A DNA stretch of 31,698 bases. Source: Tannerella sp. oral taxon 808 (lineage in GTDB: Bacteria > Bacteroidota > Bacteroidia > Bacteroidales > Tannerellaceae). Positions 8,370 to 16,083 of this stretch are shown here, one piece after another; within the stretch, counting starts at the first letter, position 1; the number at the start of each line of letters is the position of its first letter. Location: contig MIQB01000019.1 in assembly GCA_002890585.1 (NCBI GenBank), positions 1 through 31,698 on the forward strand. Direction: 5' to 3'. The notes beneath the pieces are model-generated. The model made no database searches, was not told the DNA's origin, and saw only the letters and a list, made by a program, of their open reading frames with translations. The position numbers and the translations under genes were made by a program.

Positions 8370-8698
8370 CAAAGATGATTTTTACCCCCGCAGATGATCT
8401 GACAGATGAGATCTGGGGGGAGATTGGCACGCCAGAGCGCGACGCAATGGAAGCTCGGCTCAAAGAAGATTTGCACGCTTACCTCCTGGGAGAGGCAATC
8501 AAGAAGGCCAGGATACATCAGAACCTTACACAGGAGGAACTCGGAGAAAGAGTCGGTGTGAAGAAGTCTCAGATCTCGAAATTGGAGAGCGGAAAGAGTT
8601 CGATCACACTTCCGACGATGGGCCGAATATTTAAAGCGTTGGGTATTCCCACAGCAACGCTTGATTTGGGAATAGGCGGCAAAGTGGATTTGTGGTAA
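8366..8698 (+). CDS. XRE-family HigA-like antitoxin
   Basis: The 110-residue protein has a helix-turn-helix at about residues 43-97: AIKKARIHQNLTQEELGERV, then GVKKSQISKLESGKSSIT and LPTMGRIFKALGI. The N-terminal 40 residues are acidic and probably wrap the toxin. It should bind and silence the toxin encoded just upstream and repress their shared transcription. The ATG overlaps the toxin stop by 4 nt. After the stop there is a near-palindrome and then 11-bp repeats, so the transcript from the sugar operon has to cross about 130 nt of repeats before the aminotransferase gene. Confidence 0.88.
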   Translation: MTKMIFTPADDLTDEIWGEIGTPERDAMEARLKEDLHAYLLGEAIKKARIHQNLTQEELGERVGVKKSQISKLESGKSSITLPTMGRIFKALGIPTATLDLGIGGKVDLW

Positions 8699-8723
8699 AA
8701 AGCAGATCATATCCTATTCACAC

Positions 8724-8747
8724 AGGAATGAATTGCAATCCATTCCT
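8724..8747. terminator. Near-perfect palindrome after the antitoxin gene
   Basis: aggaatg (8724-8730) pairs with cattcct (8741-8747), and the centre attgcaat is itself a palindrome. It lies 26 nt after the antitoxin stop. No T-run follows, so it could be a weak terminator, an RNA 3'-end structure or a regulator site. Confidence 0.35.
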
Positions 8748-8754
8748 CTACCTC

Positions 8755-8811
8755 TAACTACCCCCTAACTACCCTCTAACTACCCTCTAACTACCGTGGC
8801 CTTCAGGCCAC
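8755..8811. repeat. 11-bp TAACTACC repeats plus ccttcagg hairpin
   Basis: Units taactaccctc start at 8755, 8766, 8777 and 8788. A hairpin follows at once: gtggcc (8796-8801), loop ttca, ggccac (8806-8811). The same association of taactacc repeats with a cttcagg hairpin occurs at 24535-24622 next to rdgB, so it is a recurrent intergenic element. It lies directly before the aminotransferase start. Confidence 0.75.
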
Positions 8812-8828
8812 ATAACTACTTGAACCCT

Positions 8829-9911
8829 ATGATCCCATTCAACGAATTCAAGCGTGAATACGAAGCCATCCGCTCCGAGATCGATGCGGCCCTGCGCCGT
8901 GTGCTCGACTCGGGATGGTACATCCTCGGAAAAGAAGGCGAAGCCTTTGAACGTGAATTTGCCGACTACCTCGGCGCCCGACACTGCGTGGGCGTGGCCA
9001 ACGGCACCGAAGCCATCGCACTGGCTCTGCGGGCGATGGGCATCGGCCGCGGCGACGAGGTGATCACCACCGACATGACGGCCTTTGCCACCGTTACCGG
9101 CATCGTGCAGGCGGGCGCCACACCGGTCGTCGTTAACGTGAGACCGGAGGACGGCCTCATGGACGAACGCCTCATCGAGGGGCATATCACCCCACGCACC
9201 AAGGCCATCGTCCCCGTGCACCTCTATGGCCAGAGCTGCGATATGGACGCCATCATGCGCACGGCCGAGGCGCATGGCTTGCAGGTGATGGAAGATTGTG
9301 CGCAAGCGGCCGGCACTACCTACTGCGGATTGAAGGCGGGGCGCCGCGGACGCTGTGCAGCTTTCTCCTTCTATCCCACCAAGAACCTCGGCGCCTACGG
9401 CGACGGCGGTGCCATCACGACTGACGACGACGCCACGGCCGAACGCCTCCGCTCGCTGCGCAACTACGGCCAGACGGTGCGCTACCACCATGACTACGAG
9501 GGCATCAACAGCCGGTTAGACGAGATGCAAGCAGCCATCCTGCGCGTTAAACTGCACCACTTAGATGCTTGGAACACCCGCCGCCGCGCCATCGCTGCAC
9601 GCTACCAAGCCGGACTGACGGCCGTGGAGTGCCTCACGGAGTACGCGTATGGCGAGCCGAACTATCACCTCTTCGTTGTCCGTGCCACCGACCGCGACGC
9701 GCTCTCCGAGCGACTGGCCAAGGAGGGCATCGGCACATTGATCCACTATCCCGTGCCCATCCGCCGCCAACGCGCCTACGACGGCCCAGGCCGCGACGCC
9801 GCTCGCACCCCAACGGACGACTTCGCCGCCGCCATCCTCAGCCTTCCGATGTATCCCACCCTCACCGACGAAGAGGTGGATACCGTGATCCGCGCCGTCA
9901 ACCGGGTATGA
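8829..9911 (+). CDS. DegT/DnrJ/EryC1/StrS PLP aminotransferase (FdtB-like)
   Basis: This 360-residue sugar aminotransferase has the PLP lysine in FSFYPTKNLGAYGDGGAI. Other conserved blocks are FEREFADYLGARHCVGVANG, VPVHLYGQSCDMDAI, MEDCAQAAG and SRLDEMQAAILRVKL. With the upstream FdtA-like isomerase it would convert a dTDP-3-oxo-6-deoxyhexose to the 3-amino sugar in the cytoplasm. The frame is open upstream to a GTG at 8796, but that start lies inside a repeat hairpin. ATG at 8829 gives the expected N-terminus (MIPFNEFKREY). The stop overlaps the next ATG (ATGA). Substrate assignment rests on the neighbour; FdtB-type is the best guess. Confidence 0.88.
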   Translation: MIPFNEFKREYEAIRSEIDAALRRVLDSGWYILGKEGEAFEREFADYLGARHCVGVANGTEAIALALRAMGIGRGDEVITTDMTAFATVTGIVQAGATPVVVNVRPEDGLMDERLIEGHITPRTKAIVPVHLYGQSCDMDAIMRTAEAHGLQVMEDCAQAAGTTYCGLKAGRRGRCAAFSFYPTKNLGAYGDGGAITTDDDATAERLRSLRNYGQTVRYHHDYEGINSRLDEMQAAILRVKLHHLDAWNTRRRAIAARYQAGLTAVECLTEYAYGEPNYHLFVVRATDRDALSERLAKEGIGTLIHYPVPIRRQRAYDGPGRDAARTPTDDFAAAILSLPMYPTLTDEEVDTVIRAVNRV

Positions 9912-10831
9912 AAATCTCCATAGTAATCCCCGTCTACAACAGCGCACACACCATCGGGCGCGTCGTGGGCGAGCTGGTCGAGGCGCTCAAGCCCCCGCGC
10001 TACGAGCCAGAGATCATCCTCGTCAACGACGATTCGCCTGACGACTCCGAGGCTGCCTGCATCGACCTCCACCGGCGCTATCCCGGCATCGTCCGCTTCT
10101 ATTCGTTGGCCAAGAACGTGGGCGAGCACAACGCCGTCATGGCCGGCCTCAACCAAGTGACGGGCGCCTATACGGTCATCATGGACGACGACTTCCAGAA
10201 CCCTACCGCCGAGGTGGTTCGCCTCTTCGACTACATCGCCACGCACGACGTCGACGTGGTCTACACCTACTACGCCCACAAGCGCCACTCAGCGCTGCGC
10301 AACCTCGGCAGCCGCTTCAACGACCGCGTGGCCAACATCATGCTCCGTAAGCCTCACGACCTCTACCTCTCCAGCTTCAAGGCGCTCAACCTCTTCATCG
10401 TGCGCCAGATCATCCGTTACGACCTCCCCTTCCCCTACATCGACGGCCTGATCCTGCGCACCACATCGAAGATCGGCCGGCTACAGGTGGAGCATTGCCC
10501 CCGCCGCGAGGGCAAGTCGGGCTACACGCTCCGCAAGCTGGTCACGTTGTGGATGAACATGTTCATCAACTTCTCCATCCTCCCCCTGCGCGCCGTGGTG
10601 GTGCTCGGTTTCGTGTTCGCCCTCTTCGGCTTCGGCTTAGGCATTTACGCCGTCGTTGACAAGCTGATGAACCCCGGTCTGCCGATGGGTTACACCACGA
10701 TGGCCGTCATGATCGCCCTCTTCGCCGGCATCCAACTCATCGCCATCGGCATGGTCGGCGAATACCTCGGGCGCGTCTTCCTCTCGCAAAACAAACGCCC
10801 CCAGTACTGCATCCGTAAACGGTTTGAGTAG
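9908..10831 (+). CDS. GtrB/DPM1-like polyprenyl-phosphate glycosyltransferase (GT2)
   Basis: The 307-residue protein starts with a GT-A domain: ISIVIPVYNSAHTIGRVV, ILVNDDSPDDS, NVGEHNAVMAGLNQVTG and the metal motif MDDDFQNP (Asp92-Asp94). Two C-terminal membrane spans follow (about 230-255 and 262-290), with GMVGEYLGRVFLSQNKRPQY at the end. This layout is typical of GtrB/ArnC/YfdH-type enzymes that load a sugar onto undecaprenyl phosphate at the inner face of the membrane. It probably handles the amino sugar made by the two genes before it, which is inferred from the operon. The GT-C-like protein at 5979 could be the partner that uses such a lipid-linked sugar. A longer frame upstream (from 9569) lies within the aminotransferase gene and is rejected as the start. 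Confidence 0.88.
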   Translation: MKISIVIPVYNSAHTIGRVVGELVEALKPPRYEPEIILVNDDSPDDSEAACIDLHRRYPGIVRFYSLAKNVGEHNAVMAGLNQVTGAYTVIMDDDFQNPTAEVVRLFDYIATHDVDVVYTYYAHKRHSALRNLGSRFNDRVANIMLRKPHDLYLSSFKALNLFIVRQIIRYDLPFPYIDGLILRTTSKIGRLQVEHCPRREGKSGYTLRKLVTLWMNMFINFSILPLRAVVVLGFVFALFGFGLGIYAVVDKLMNPGLPMGYTTMAVMIALFAGIQLIAIGMVGEYLGRVFLSQNKRPQYCIRKRFE

Positions 10832-10870
10832 TGGAGGCCCGTAATCATCAACCCATAAAAAAGAACAGAA

Positions 10871-11251
10871 ATGAAAAAAGTAATCGCAACCAATCAAGCG
10901 CCCGCGGCCATCGGGCCGTACAGCCAGGCCGTAGAGGCGGGCAACCTGTTGTTCGTTTCCGGGCAGTTAGGTCTCGACCCTGCCACGGGCGACTTTGCCC
11001 CGGGCGGTGTCCAGGCGCAGGCCGAGCAGTCGTTTCGCAACCTCCACGCCATCCTCGGCGAGGCCGGCTACAAGCTGTCGGACGTGGTGAAGGCCACCGT
11101 CTTCTTAACCGACATGAACGACTTCGCCGTTGTGAATGAAGTCTACGCTGCGCAGTTTGCCGGCATGGACTGCCCCGCGCGCTCGGCCTTTGCCGTGTGC
11201 AAGCTGCCGAAGGGTGGCCTCGTGGAGATCGAGGTCATTGCCGCCCGATAG
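10871..11251 (+). CDS. ridA: RidA enamine/imine deaminase
   Basis: The 126-residue protein is full length for the RidA (YjgF/YER057c/UK114) family. Conserved features are APAAIGPYSQAV (Tyr17), VSGQLGLDP, and the active-site Arg104 in CPARSAFAV with Glu119 in GGLVEIE. It hydrolyses reactive 2-aminoacrylate-type enamines produced by PLP enzymes such as threonine or serine dehydratase. It starts 39 nt after the glycosyltransferase gene and may share its transcript, though its role is general housekeeping. A strong hairpin follows about 34 nt after the stop. Confidence 0.95.
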   Translation: MKKVIATNQAPAAIGPYSQAVEAGNLLFVSGQLGLDPATGDFAPGGVQAQAEQSFRNLHAILGEAGYKLSDVVKATVFLTDMNDFAVVNEVYAAQFAGMDCPARSAFAVCKLPKGGLVEIEVIAAR

Positions 11252-11284
11252 CGGGGGCGCGTTGCCCATCCCTCAGATCTCAGA

Positions 11285-11320
11285 AGGGAGGTATGCCACA
11301 CACGTGTGCATGCCTCCCTT
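11285..11320 (+). terminator. Probable terminator after ridA
   Basis: gggaggtatg (from 11285) pairs with catgcctccc (to 11317), with one wobble. The stem continues through cacac/gtgtg with a single-base bulge, and TTT follows at 11318-11320. It lies 34 nt past the ridA stop and probably ends the glycan-ridA transcript. Confidence 0.65.
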
Positions 11321-11489
11321 TGATGTATCTGTAGGAGGCGAAAGGGTCTCGTCCTACGACAAGTCGCATGAGCTTTTCTTGGGAGGGGGGTGGGTTGGGG
11401 GTACAAGGATTAGGGCAGCCCCCCCCTTCATGGCCTTGGGCAGGAAGGGGGGGCAATTCATTCCCGGTTGACTATATGTCGACATCTAC

Positions 11490-11662
11490 CGGGATAAACC
11501 TTTTGCGTAAGTCGGATATTCTTGTCTTGCAAGTACTGCCTATTCTATATTCAAGCCTTTATTTGCAAAAATGAAGCCTTGATTTTTATAAATCAAGCCT
11601 TCATCTGTAGAAATGAAGCCTTGAATATGGGTTATATGGTAATGCCAGACACATTTATCCCG
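11490..11662. repeat. Nested inverted repeats with recurring aagcctt, bounded by cgggataaa
   Basis: The outer arms cgggataaa (11490-11498) and tttatcccg (11654-11662) bracket an AT-rich core. Inside, atattcaag (11537-11545) pairs with cttgaatat (11620-11628), and cttgattt (11578-11585) pairs with aaatcaag (11590-11597). The heptamer aagcctt recurs at 11543, 11575, 11595 and 11617. It could be a small non-autonomous mobile element or its remnant. It lies in the 664-bp gap between ridA and the antitoxin gene. The rest of that gap holds a G-run-rich stretch (11380-11455), a small dyad (catagc/gctatg near 11802-11815) and no gene that I can support. Confidence 0.5.
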
Positions 11663-11879
11663 GGTGGGCGATAGGTTTTCTCTATAGAGCACAGAAAGAA
11701 TGTATGGTGTGGCTTCTAAGAAGCTGTTTGGAATTTATTTCGGAGGATATACAGAGGATATTTCCGGGGATCTTGTCTCCTCTTTTCCTCTTTTAAGGAG
11801 CATAGCGAGCTATGTGACAAAAAGATGGGGAGACGAGAAAGACACATGCAATTCGTCACAGGGCCAATTCTTTAAGCCC

Positions 11880-11887
11880 TACTTTTG
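11880..11887 (+). promoter_or_regulatory. -7 box (TACTTTTG) for the YefM-YoeB pair
   Basis: TACTTTTG matches TAnnTTTG and lies 29 nt upstream of the antitoxin ATG. It is identical to the octamer before four other genes of the window. No clear -33 element was found. Confidence 0.5.
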
Positions 11888-11915
11888 TGTACACGTTTAA
11901 TCAACAGCCCACATA

Positions 11916-12242
11916 ATGAAGATCATCACAGCAAAAGAATTTAGGAATGAGGCGAAATCATGTTTCGAGCTTGCAGAGAAAGAGCGCGTCGCTGTCAAAC
12001 GAGGTGAGAAATACATCCACCTCATTGTGTCTAACAATCCCTTGAAAAGATATGTAGACGAAGATTGGGTTGCTGCTTTCCTTTCTATCCCAGTCGAATA
12101 TCGGGTAAACCCGTTTGAGATCAGCCCATCGGGCGATCTGTTTTTTGCAGACAGGCGGAATCTGGAACACATAGACAAAGCATCGAATAGCGAGGATGTG
12201 TCATTATCCAAAGAGGAAGAAGAGGAACTTTTTAATCTATGA
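11916..12242 (+). CDS. Phd/YefM-like antitoxin
   Basis: The N-terminal 45 residues of this 108-residue protein follow the Phd/YefM fold (ITAKEFRNEAKSCFELAEKE, then RVAVKRGEKYIHLIVSN), which binds operator DNA. The rest is acidic (ending LSKEEEEELFNL) and should be the toxin-binding tail. It is longer than classic YefM (about 83-92). The stop overlaps the toxin start by 4 nt (ATGA), the usual coupling of this module. Low identity to canonical YefM makes the partner gene the strongest evidence. Confidence 0.75.
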   Translation: MKIITAKEFRNEAKSCFELAEKERVAVKRGEKYIHLIVSNNPLKRYVDEDWVAAFLSIPVEYRVNPFEISPSGDLFFADRRNLEHIDKASNSEDVSLSKEEEEELFNL

Positions 12243-12529
12243 TCGAAGAGAAAGCCTACCGAATCATCTATAAAAAACAGTTTATAGAGGATGTTCAAGC
12301 ACACAAAAAGGCCGGACGGAAATCCATCTTGATCAAGATAAAAGCCCTGATTGAAGAACTGAGAATACACCCTACCACAGGAACTGGCAAACCGGAACCA
12401 TTAATCAAAGATTGGAAAGGGCGATGGTCAAGACGAATAACCGCTAAGCATCGCCTGATCTATGAAATTCGCGAAGAGGTCGTGACCGTCTATTTGGTCA
12501 GCGCTATAGGACATTATGGCGATAAATAA
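12239..12529 (+). CDS. yoeB: YoeB-family mRNA interferase toxin (Txe/YoeB)
   Basis: The 96-residue toxin has the strongly conserved YoeB C-terminal half: GTGKPEPLIKDWKGRWSRRI, then TAKHRLIYEI and a terminal GHYGDK. Probable catalytic residues by family alignment are Glu53, Arg65 or Arg66 and His92. It would cleave mRNA at the ribosome when freed from the antitoxin encoded just upstream. A hairpin shared with the convergent GH106-like gene follows 15 nt after the stop. The pair has lower GC than its neighbours. Confidence 0.92.
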   Translation: MIEEKAYRIIYKKQFIEDVQAHKKAGRKSILIKIKALIEELRIHPTTGTGKPEPLIKDWKGRWSRRITAKHRLIYEIREEVVTVYLVSAIGHYGDK

Positions 12530-12544
12530 TCCGCCATTCGTTTC

Positions 12545-12592
12545 TGGCCGGGTACATCGAGGGGGAGAACTTCGCTTGTACCCGGCCATTTT
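12545..12592. terminator. Terminator between convergent yoeB and GH106-like genes
   Basis: Arms tggccgggtac (12545-12555) and gtacccggcca (12578-12588) are exact complements around a 22-nt loop. TTTT follows on the plus strand at 12589-12592. It lies 15 nt after the yoeB stop and 16 nt beyond the GH106-like stop, so it could serve both; the T-run favours the plus strand. Confidence 0.75.
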
Positions 12593-12608
12593 CCCCTTTC
12601 ATCCCCCT

Positions 12609-15600
12609 CTACGGCCGCTTGATCGGGCGGATGATGAGGCGCACGGGGCCGAGCAGGCCGGAGATGGTGGAAGGCGACTCGCCGGTGTAACGGCCGAGCA
12701 GGTTGGTGCGCGTGAGGCGATCGGAGGGCTGCTCGCGCAGATCGGCGATCAGGCGGTTGGGCCAAAGGTTGGTCACGCGCACCTCGAGCGTGTTCTCGCC
12801 CGCCTGTAACAGCGACGTCACGTCGCGCTCGTAAGGCGGACACCACCACACACCGGCCGGCCGACCGTTGACCTCGACTTCAGCCATGTGAATCACCTGC
12901 CCTAAGGAGAGGACGACGCTCGTGTGGCTCAGCTGCGCAGCTGAGAGGCGGAAGGTGTTGCGATAGATGGCCGTACCTGAATAGTTGCGCACGCCGCGAT
13001 CGGGATGCGTGGGCCATGAGTAGAGGCGATCGAAGCGCACCTCGCCAGGGCCGCCCCAACGCGGATCGAACCAGACGCTCCAGGCCGTGGCCACGGGCAC
13101 CGTCTCCGTGTGGTAGCCCCGCAAAGCCAGCCGCCGACCGCCGGGCTTCTGCAACCCGTATTTCCAACCTGTAACAAAACAGAATGCCTCGCCGCCCTGC
13201 ACAGTCGCCACTGGCGCCTGGCCGAAGGGATAGGGCGGGAGCTTGGGGAAGAGGTCGTCGCCATTGCGGGTGAGGCCGTTGAAGTAAAGACCTTCGATCG
13301 GCCGGCGGAAGACGACGAAGAGCGAGCCGTGGGGTGGGAGGAAGGCGGGCAGGCTGATGCGGCCGTAGCGGTCGCTGCGGAAGATGAGTTGGGGCATGAT
13401 CGTGCCCGTCATCGGATCCCAGATCTCGGGTCGGCGCCCGCGGCCGTCGCGCAGGGTGAGGCTGACCCACTCGGGGCGGTTGCCCTGGTTGACCACCAGG
13501 TAGATGTCGGCCGTGGGGGCGACGCGGTGGATGTAGCTGAGGCGAGGGGTGATGGGCGGCGTGCCGGCGTAGGCGAAGTCGGGCAAGACACCGAAGGAGG
13601 TCAGCACCTCGCCAAGTGGTTTGCCCCAGATGACACGCCCGCGCCCGAAGAGGGCTTCGCCCGTGAATGTGTGCCCCCAGACTGAATCAGCGTCGGCGCG
13701 GAGCTGCACCTCGGCGTCCGGATAGTTGCGTAGCCCGACGGTGGTCACAGGCTTGGGCGCTACGACGATGGCGCCAGCTCGCACTAACTCTTTGATCTTA
13801 GCCATCACCTCGGGACGCATCGAGCGACGGTCAGGCATGACGAGCAGGCGATAACGCACGCCGTCGGGCAGGGTGATTGCGCCGTTGCTCACGCTCATAC
13901 GCTTCAGCAAGGCGTCGATGCCCGCCACATCGTAGTCATACGCTCCGCCCAAGGCTTCTTCCACCTGCTTCAACTGCGCCTCACGCTGTAGCGCCTCATC
14001 GTCGCAAATGACACAGACATCGCACACCGATTTGCCCTGCGTCAGCATGACTGCGTTGCGCGCCGTCCACGACAGGAAAGCCCGCGACTGGCGCCACCAC
14101 GTAGCGTTTGCATTGAAGCAGACGCCGTCTGGGCACTCGATGCCGGGCATGCCTGCCGAGGCGGGCGAGTGGGTGAAGGCGTAGATGAAGAGGCGGTTCG
14201 CACCCTGGCAGTAGGCGCGATCGATGAGGGGCTTCAGGGTGCGCAGGTCGACCTCCCAGCCGCCTGTGCCAGCGACCAGCGGCCCCCGGGCGGCGATGAA
14301 GCGTCGGTTGTAGAGGTGGCCTGCGGAGGCGGCGATCTTGAGTGACGCGTCGGGGGTGCTGCGCAGGTGGAAGTCGGCCGTGGGCACATCGCTGAAGGCA
14401 GGGATGCGCGTCACGTCGACCGGATTGTACGTCTCTGGCCGGTTCACGGGGTGGACGCTCAGGTTACGCTGGTGGGCCAGCTCGCGGAGGCGTTCGTAGC
14501 GGTTGTGAAACAACAGGTCGGCCACGGTGTGGCGATAGTCGGTGCGGAAGCGTTCGGAGGCGTCGTGGCTCTCGATCGTCAGGCCGGTGAAGACGGGCAA
14601 GTAGCGCACCAAGTCGTAGCCGTTGAGGCGCTTAAACTCGGTGGCCAACGCCGGCGTCCAGTTGGCACCTGCGGGCAATCGGCCATCATCAGTGATGTAT
14701 GTCCAGCTCGTTGGGCGGTTGTCGCGCATCTCGCCAAGCAGCACCGTCACGGTGTGGTCGAAATGCACATCTGTGGCCTCCACACTTAGGAAGTCGGGCG
14801 TCAGTCCGCTTGCGCCTGGTGTAGCATTCGCGGTGCGTGCTCCCGTACCTGAGCAGACGAAGCGGAAGAGGCGGAAGGTGCCTGCTGGCGCTTCCCACGA
14901 GAGGTTGCCATCGGCGTCCACCCGTTCGCTGAGGTCATAGACGTCGCTGAGGCGGATGGGCAGCACGGGCGCCGGCACCGCAGGTTGCGCTGCCGCAGAA
15001 TCCGTCGGCTCAGCAGCCTCATCACCCCCCACCGTCGCTGCCGGTTCGTTGACATACGCATCATCCATGCGCACGGCCAACACGGCCACGGGGATGTAAA
15101 AAGGCACATTCAGCCCCGGGCGCATCATCACGCCCTCGGGCAGCGCCAACCGAATGCGTATGCGTCGGCCCCCCTCTACGTCCGTCCGGCTCCAGAGCAG
15201 CCGTTTGCTCGACAGCTCAGGCGTGATCCACGGCCCACCGCTCTCCGTGCCGCTGCCAAGATTCAGCCCCAGCTCCATCCCGAGGCTGTCGGCCACGGTG
15301 CAGGCGTAGCGGAAAAGTTCACGCCAACGCGGCGTCATAAATCCAGCTCCAGTAGCCTCCGCGGTGTGGTCGGGCAGGGCGCGCCCCGTCTCATAGATCA
15401 CAGCGCCGCGTATGCCCACGCGCCACATCTCCGTCAGGTCGTGCTGGATGCCCGCTTTCGTGATGCGCCCGCCGGGCCATTGCCAGACGATGCGCGCCCG
15501 GGCGTAAGCCGGAGGATTGATGAAGTCGCGCGCCAGATCCTTGCTGTTTTGAAAGCGGGTGACGTCGTTGCTTCGTCCGCCCGAATCGCGCGCCATGTAG

Positions 15601-15746
15601 GGGTCGATGAAATCACCTTCGTCCGCATCCGCTCCGCCGCCGCTGCAAGCCGCAAGCCACAGCGCGCCCGAGACTAAGATGCAGCCCGCTCGCAGCCATT
15701 GCCGAAAGCGCCTGCCGAAGCTGTTGCTATGTGTGATATACTTCAT
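12609..15746 (-). CDS. GH106-like alpha-L-rhamnosidase family lipoprotein
   Basis: The 1045-residue protein starts with a lipoprotein signal ending LWLAAC (Cys34), followed by SGGG and an acidic stretch, so it is anchored in an envelope membrane and perhaps surface-exposed. The catalytic region resembles GH106: PPAYARARIVWQWPGGRI, then ITKAGIQHDLTEMWRVGIRG and the motif GSGTESGGPWITPE. The C-terminus has a beta-sandwich sugar-binding module with AEVEVNGRPAGVWWCPPY and DVTSLLQAGENTLEVRVTN, ending GLLGPVRLI as in that family. It likely removes alpha-L-rhamnose from plant or host glycans outside the cell. No SusC/SusD pair or sugar regulator lies nearby, so it stands alone. A start 21 codons upstream exists but would spoil the signal peptide, so ATG at 15746 is chosen. 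Confidence 0.82.
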   Translation of the reverse strand: MKYITHSNSFGRRFRQWLRAGCILVSGALWLAACSGGGADADEGDFIDPYMARDSGGRSNDVTRFQNSKDLARDFINPPAYARARIVWQWPGGRITKAGIQHDLTEMWRVGIRGAVIYETGRALPDHTAEATGAGFMTPRWRELFRYACTVADSLGMELGLNLGSGTESGGPWITPELSSKRLLWSRTDVEGGRRIRIRLALPEGVMMRPGLNVPFYIPVAVLAVRMDDAYVNEPAATVGGDEAAEPTDSAAAQPAVPAPVLPIRLSDVYDLSERVDADGNLSWEAPAGTFRLFRFVCSGTGARTANATPGASGLTPDFLSVEATDVHFDHTVTVLLGEMRDNRPTSWTYITDDGRLPAGANWTPALATEFKRLNGYDLVRYLPVFTGLTIESHDASERFRTDYRHTVADLLFHNRYERLRELAHQRNLSVHPVNRPETYNPVDVTRIPAFSDVPTADFHLRSTPDASLKIAASAGHLYNRRFIAARGPLVAGTGGWEVDLRTLKPLIDRAYCQGANRLFIYAFTHSPASAGMPGIECPDGVCFNANATWWRQSRAFLSWTARNAVMLTQGKSVCDVCVICDDEALQREAQLKQVEEALGGAYDYDVAGIDALLKRMSVSNGAITLPDGVRYRLLVMPDRRSMRPEVMAKIKELVRAGAIVVAPKPVTTVGLRNYPDAEVQLRADADSVWGHTFTGEALFGRGRVIWGKPLGEVLTSFGVLPDFAYAGTPPITPRLSYIHRVAPTADIYLVVNQGNRPEWVSLTLRDGRGRRPEIWDPMTGTIMPQLIFRSDRYGRISLPAFLPPHGSLFVVFRRPIEGLYFNGLTRNGDDLFPKLPPYPFGQAPVATVQGGEAFCFVTGWKYGLQKPGGRRLALRGYHTETVPVATAWSVWFDPRWGGPGEVRFDRLYSWPTHPDRGVRNYSGTAIYRNTFRLSAAQLSHTSVVLSLGQVIHMAEVEVNGRPAGVWWCPPYERDVTSLLQAGENTLEVRVTNLWPNRLIADLREQPSDRLTRTNLLGRYTGESPSTISGLLGPVRLIIRPIKRP

Positions 15747-15772
15747 CGGAAACGTCCTACAATCAACGGAAA

Positions 15773-15780
15773 CAAAAGTA
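15773..15780 (-). promoter_or_regulatory. -7 box (TACTTTTG) for the GH106-like gene
   Basis: On the minus strand TACTTTTG lies 26 nt upstream of the ATG at 15746. It matches the TAnnTTTG consensus and is identical to the boxes of four other genes here. Confidence 0.5.
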
Positions 15781-15854
15781 GATCGAATCAAAAAACACGG
15801 GGGGGCCATCGAGGCCGGACGCTCCCTTTTGTGCAGGCGGGGAGGGGGTGGCGG

Positions 15855-16048
15855 GGACGTTTTGGTGGATTATGAGGCTCAAAATCGACCGCGAAAGCAT
15901 TTTTGATCGATTATGAGGCTCAAAATCGGCCGCGAAAGCATTTTTGATCGATTATGAGGCTCAAAATCGACCGCGAAAGCATTTTTGGTGGATTATGAGG
16001 CCCAAAATCGATCGGAAAGCATTTTTGATCATTATGAGGCTCAAAAAG
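15855..16048. repeat. 41-bp tandem array (four copies plus a decayed one)
   Basis: gattatgaggctcaaaatcg starts at 15868, 15909, 15950 and 15991, a period of exactly 41 bp, with a shortened copy near 16030. The rest of each unit contains gcgaaagcatttttgatc. The run tttttgatc also opens the units of the 42-bp array at 25316. The array occupies the gap between the GH106-like and DIP1984-family genes. Open frames through it are repeat artefacts. The 16084-16314 remainder carries a small dyad (cccgaa/ttcggg, about 16244-16258) and no gene. Confidence 0.9.
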
Positions 16049-16083
16049 CGAAGGGCCGCAACACGAAAGTGCTACGACCCTTC
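16043..16083 (-). terminator. Minus-strand intrinsic terminator at the array edge
   Basis: The hairpin between 16050-16064 and 16069-16083 has a gaaa/tttc loop. On the minus strand all 15 positions can pair, three of them as G-U; on the plus strand those three would be A-C mismatches. The minus-strand transcript then reaches a T-run (complement of aaaaa at 16043-16047). It could end transcripts of the DIP1984-family gene, although it lies about 230 nt past that stop, and shield the GH106-like gene from read-through. Confidence 0.55.

Noticed and set aside
9569..9907. Upstream extension of the GtrB-like gene
   Set aside because: It lies wholly within the aminotransferase gene; the conserved glycosyltransferase N-terminus begins at the ATG at 9908.
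11136..11900. Small frames between ridA and the antitoxin gene (11136-11471, 11368-11574, 11700-11900)
   Set aside because: They overlap ridA, a terminator and G-runs, lack ribosome sites and show no domain.
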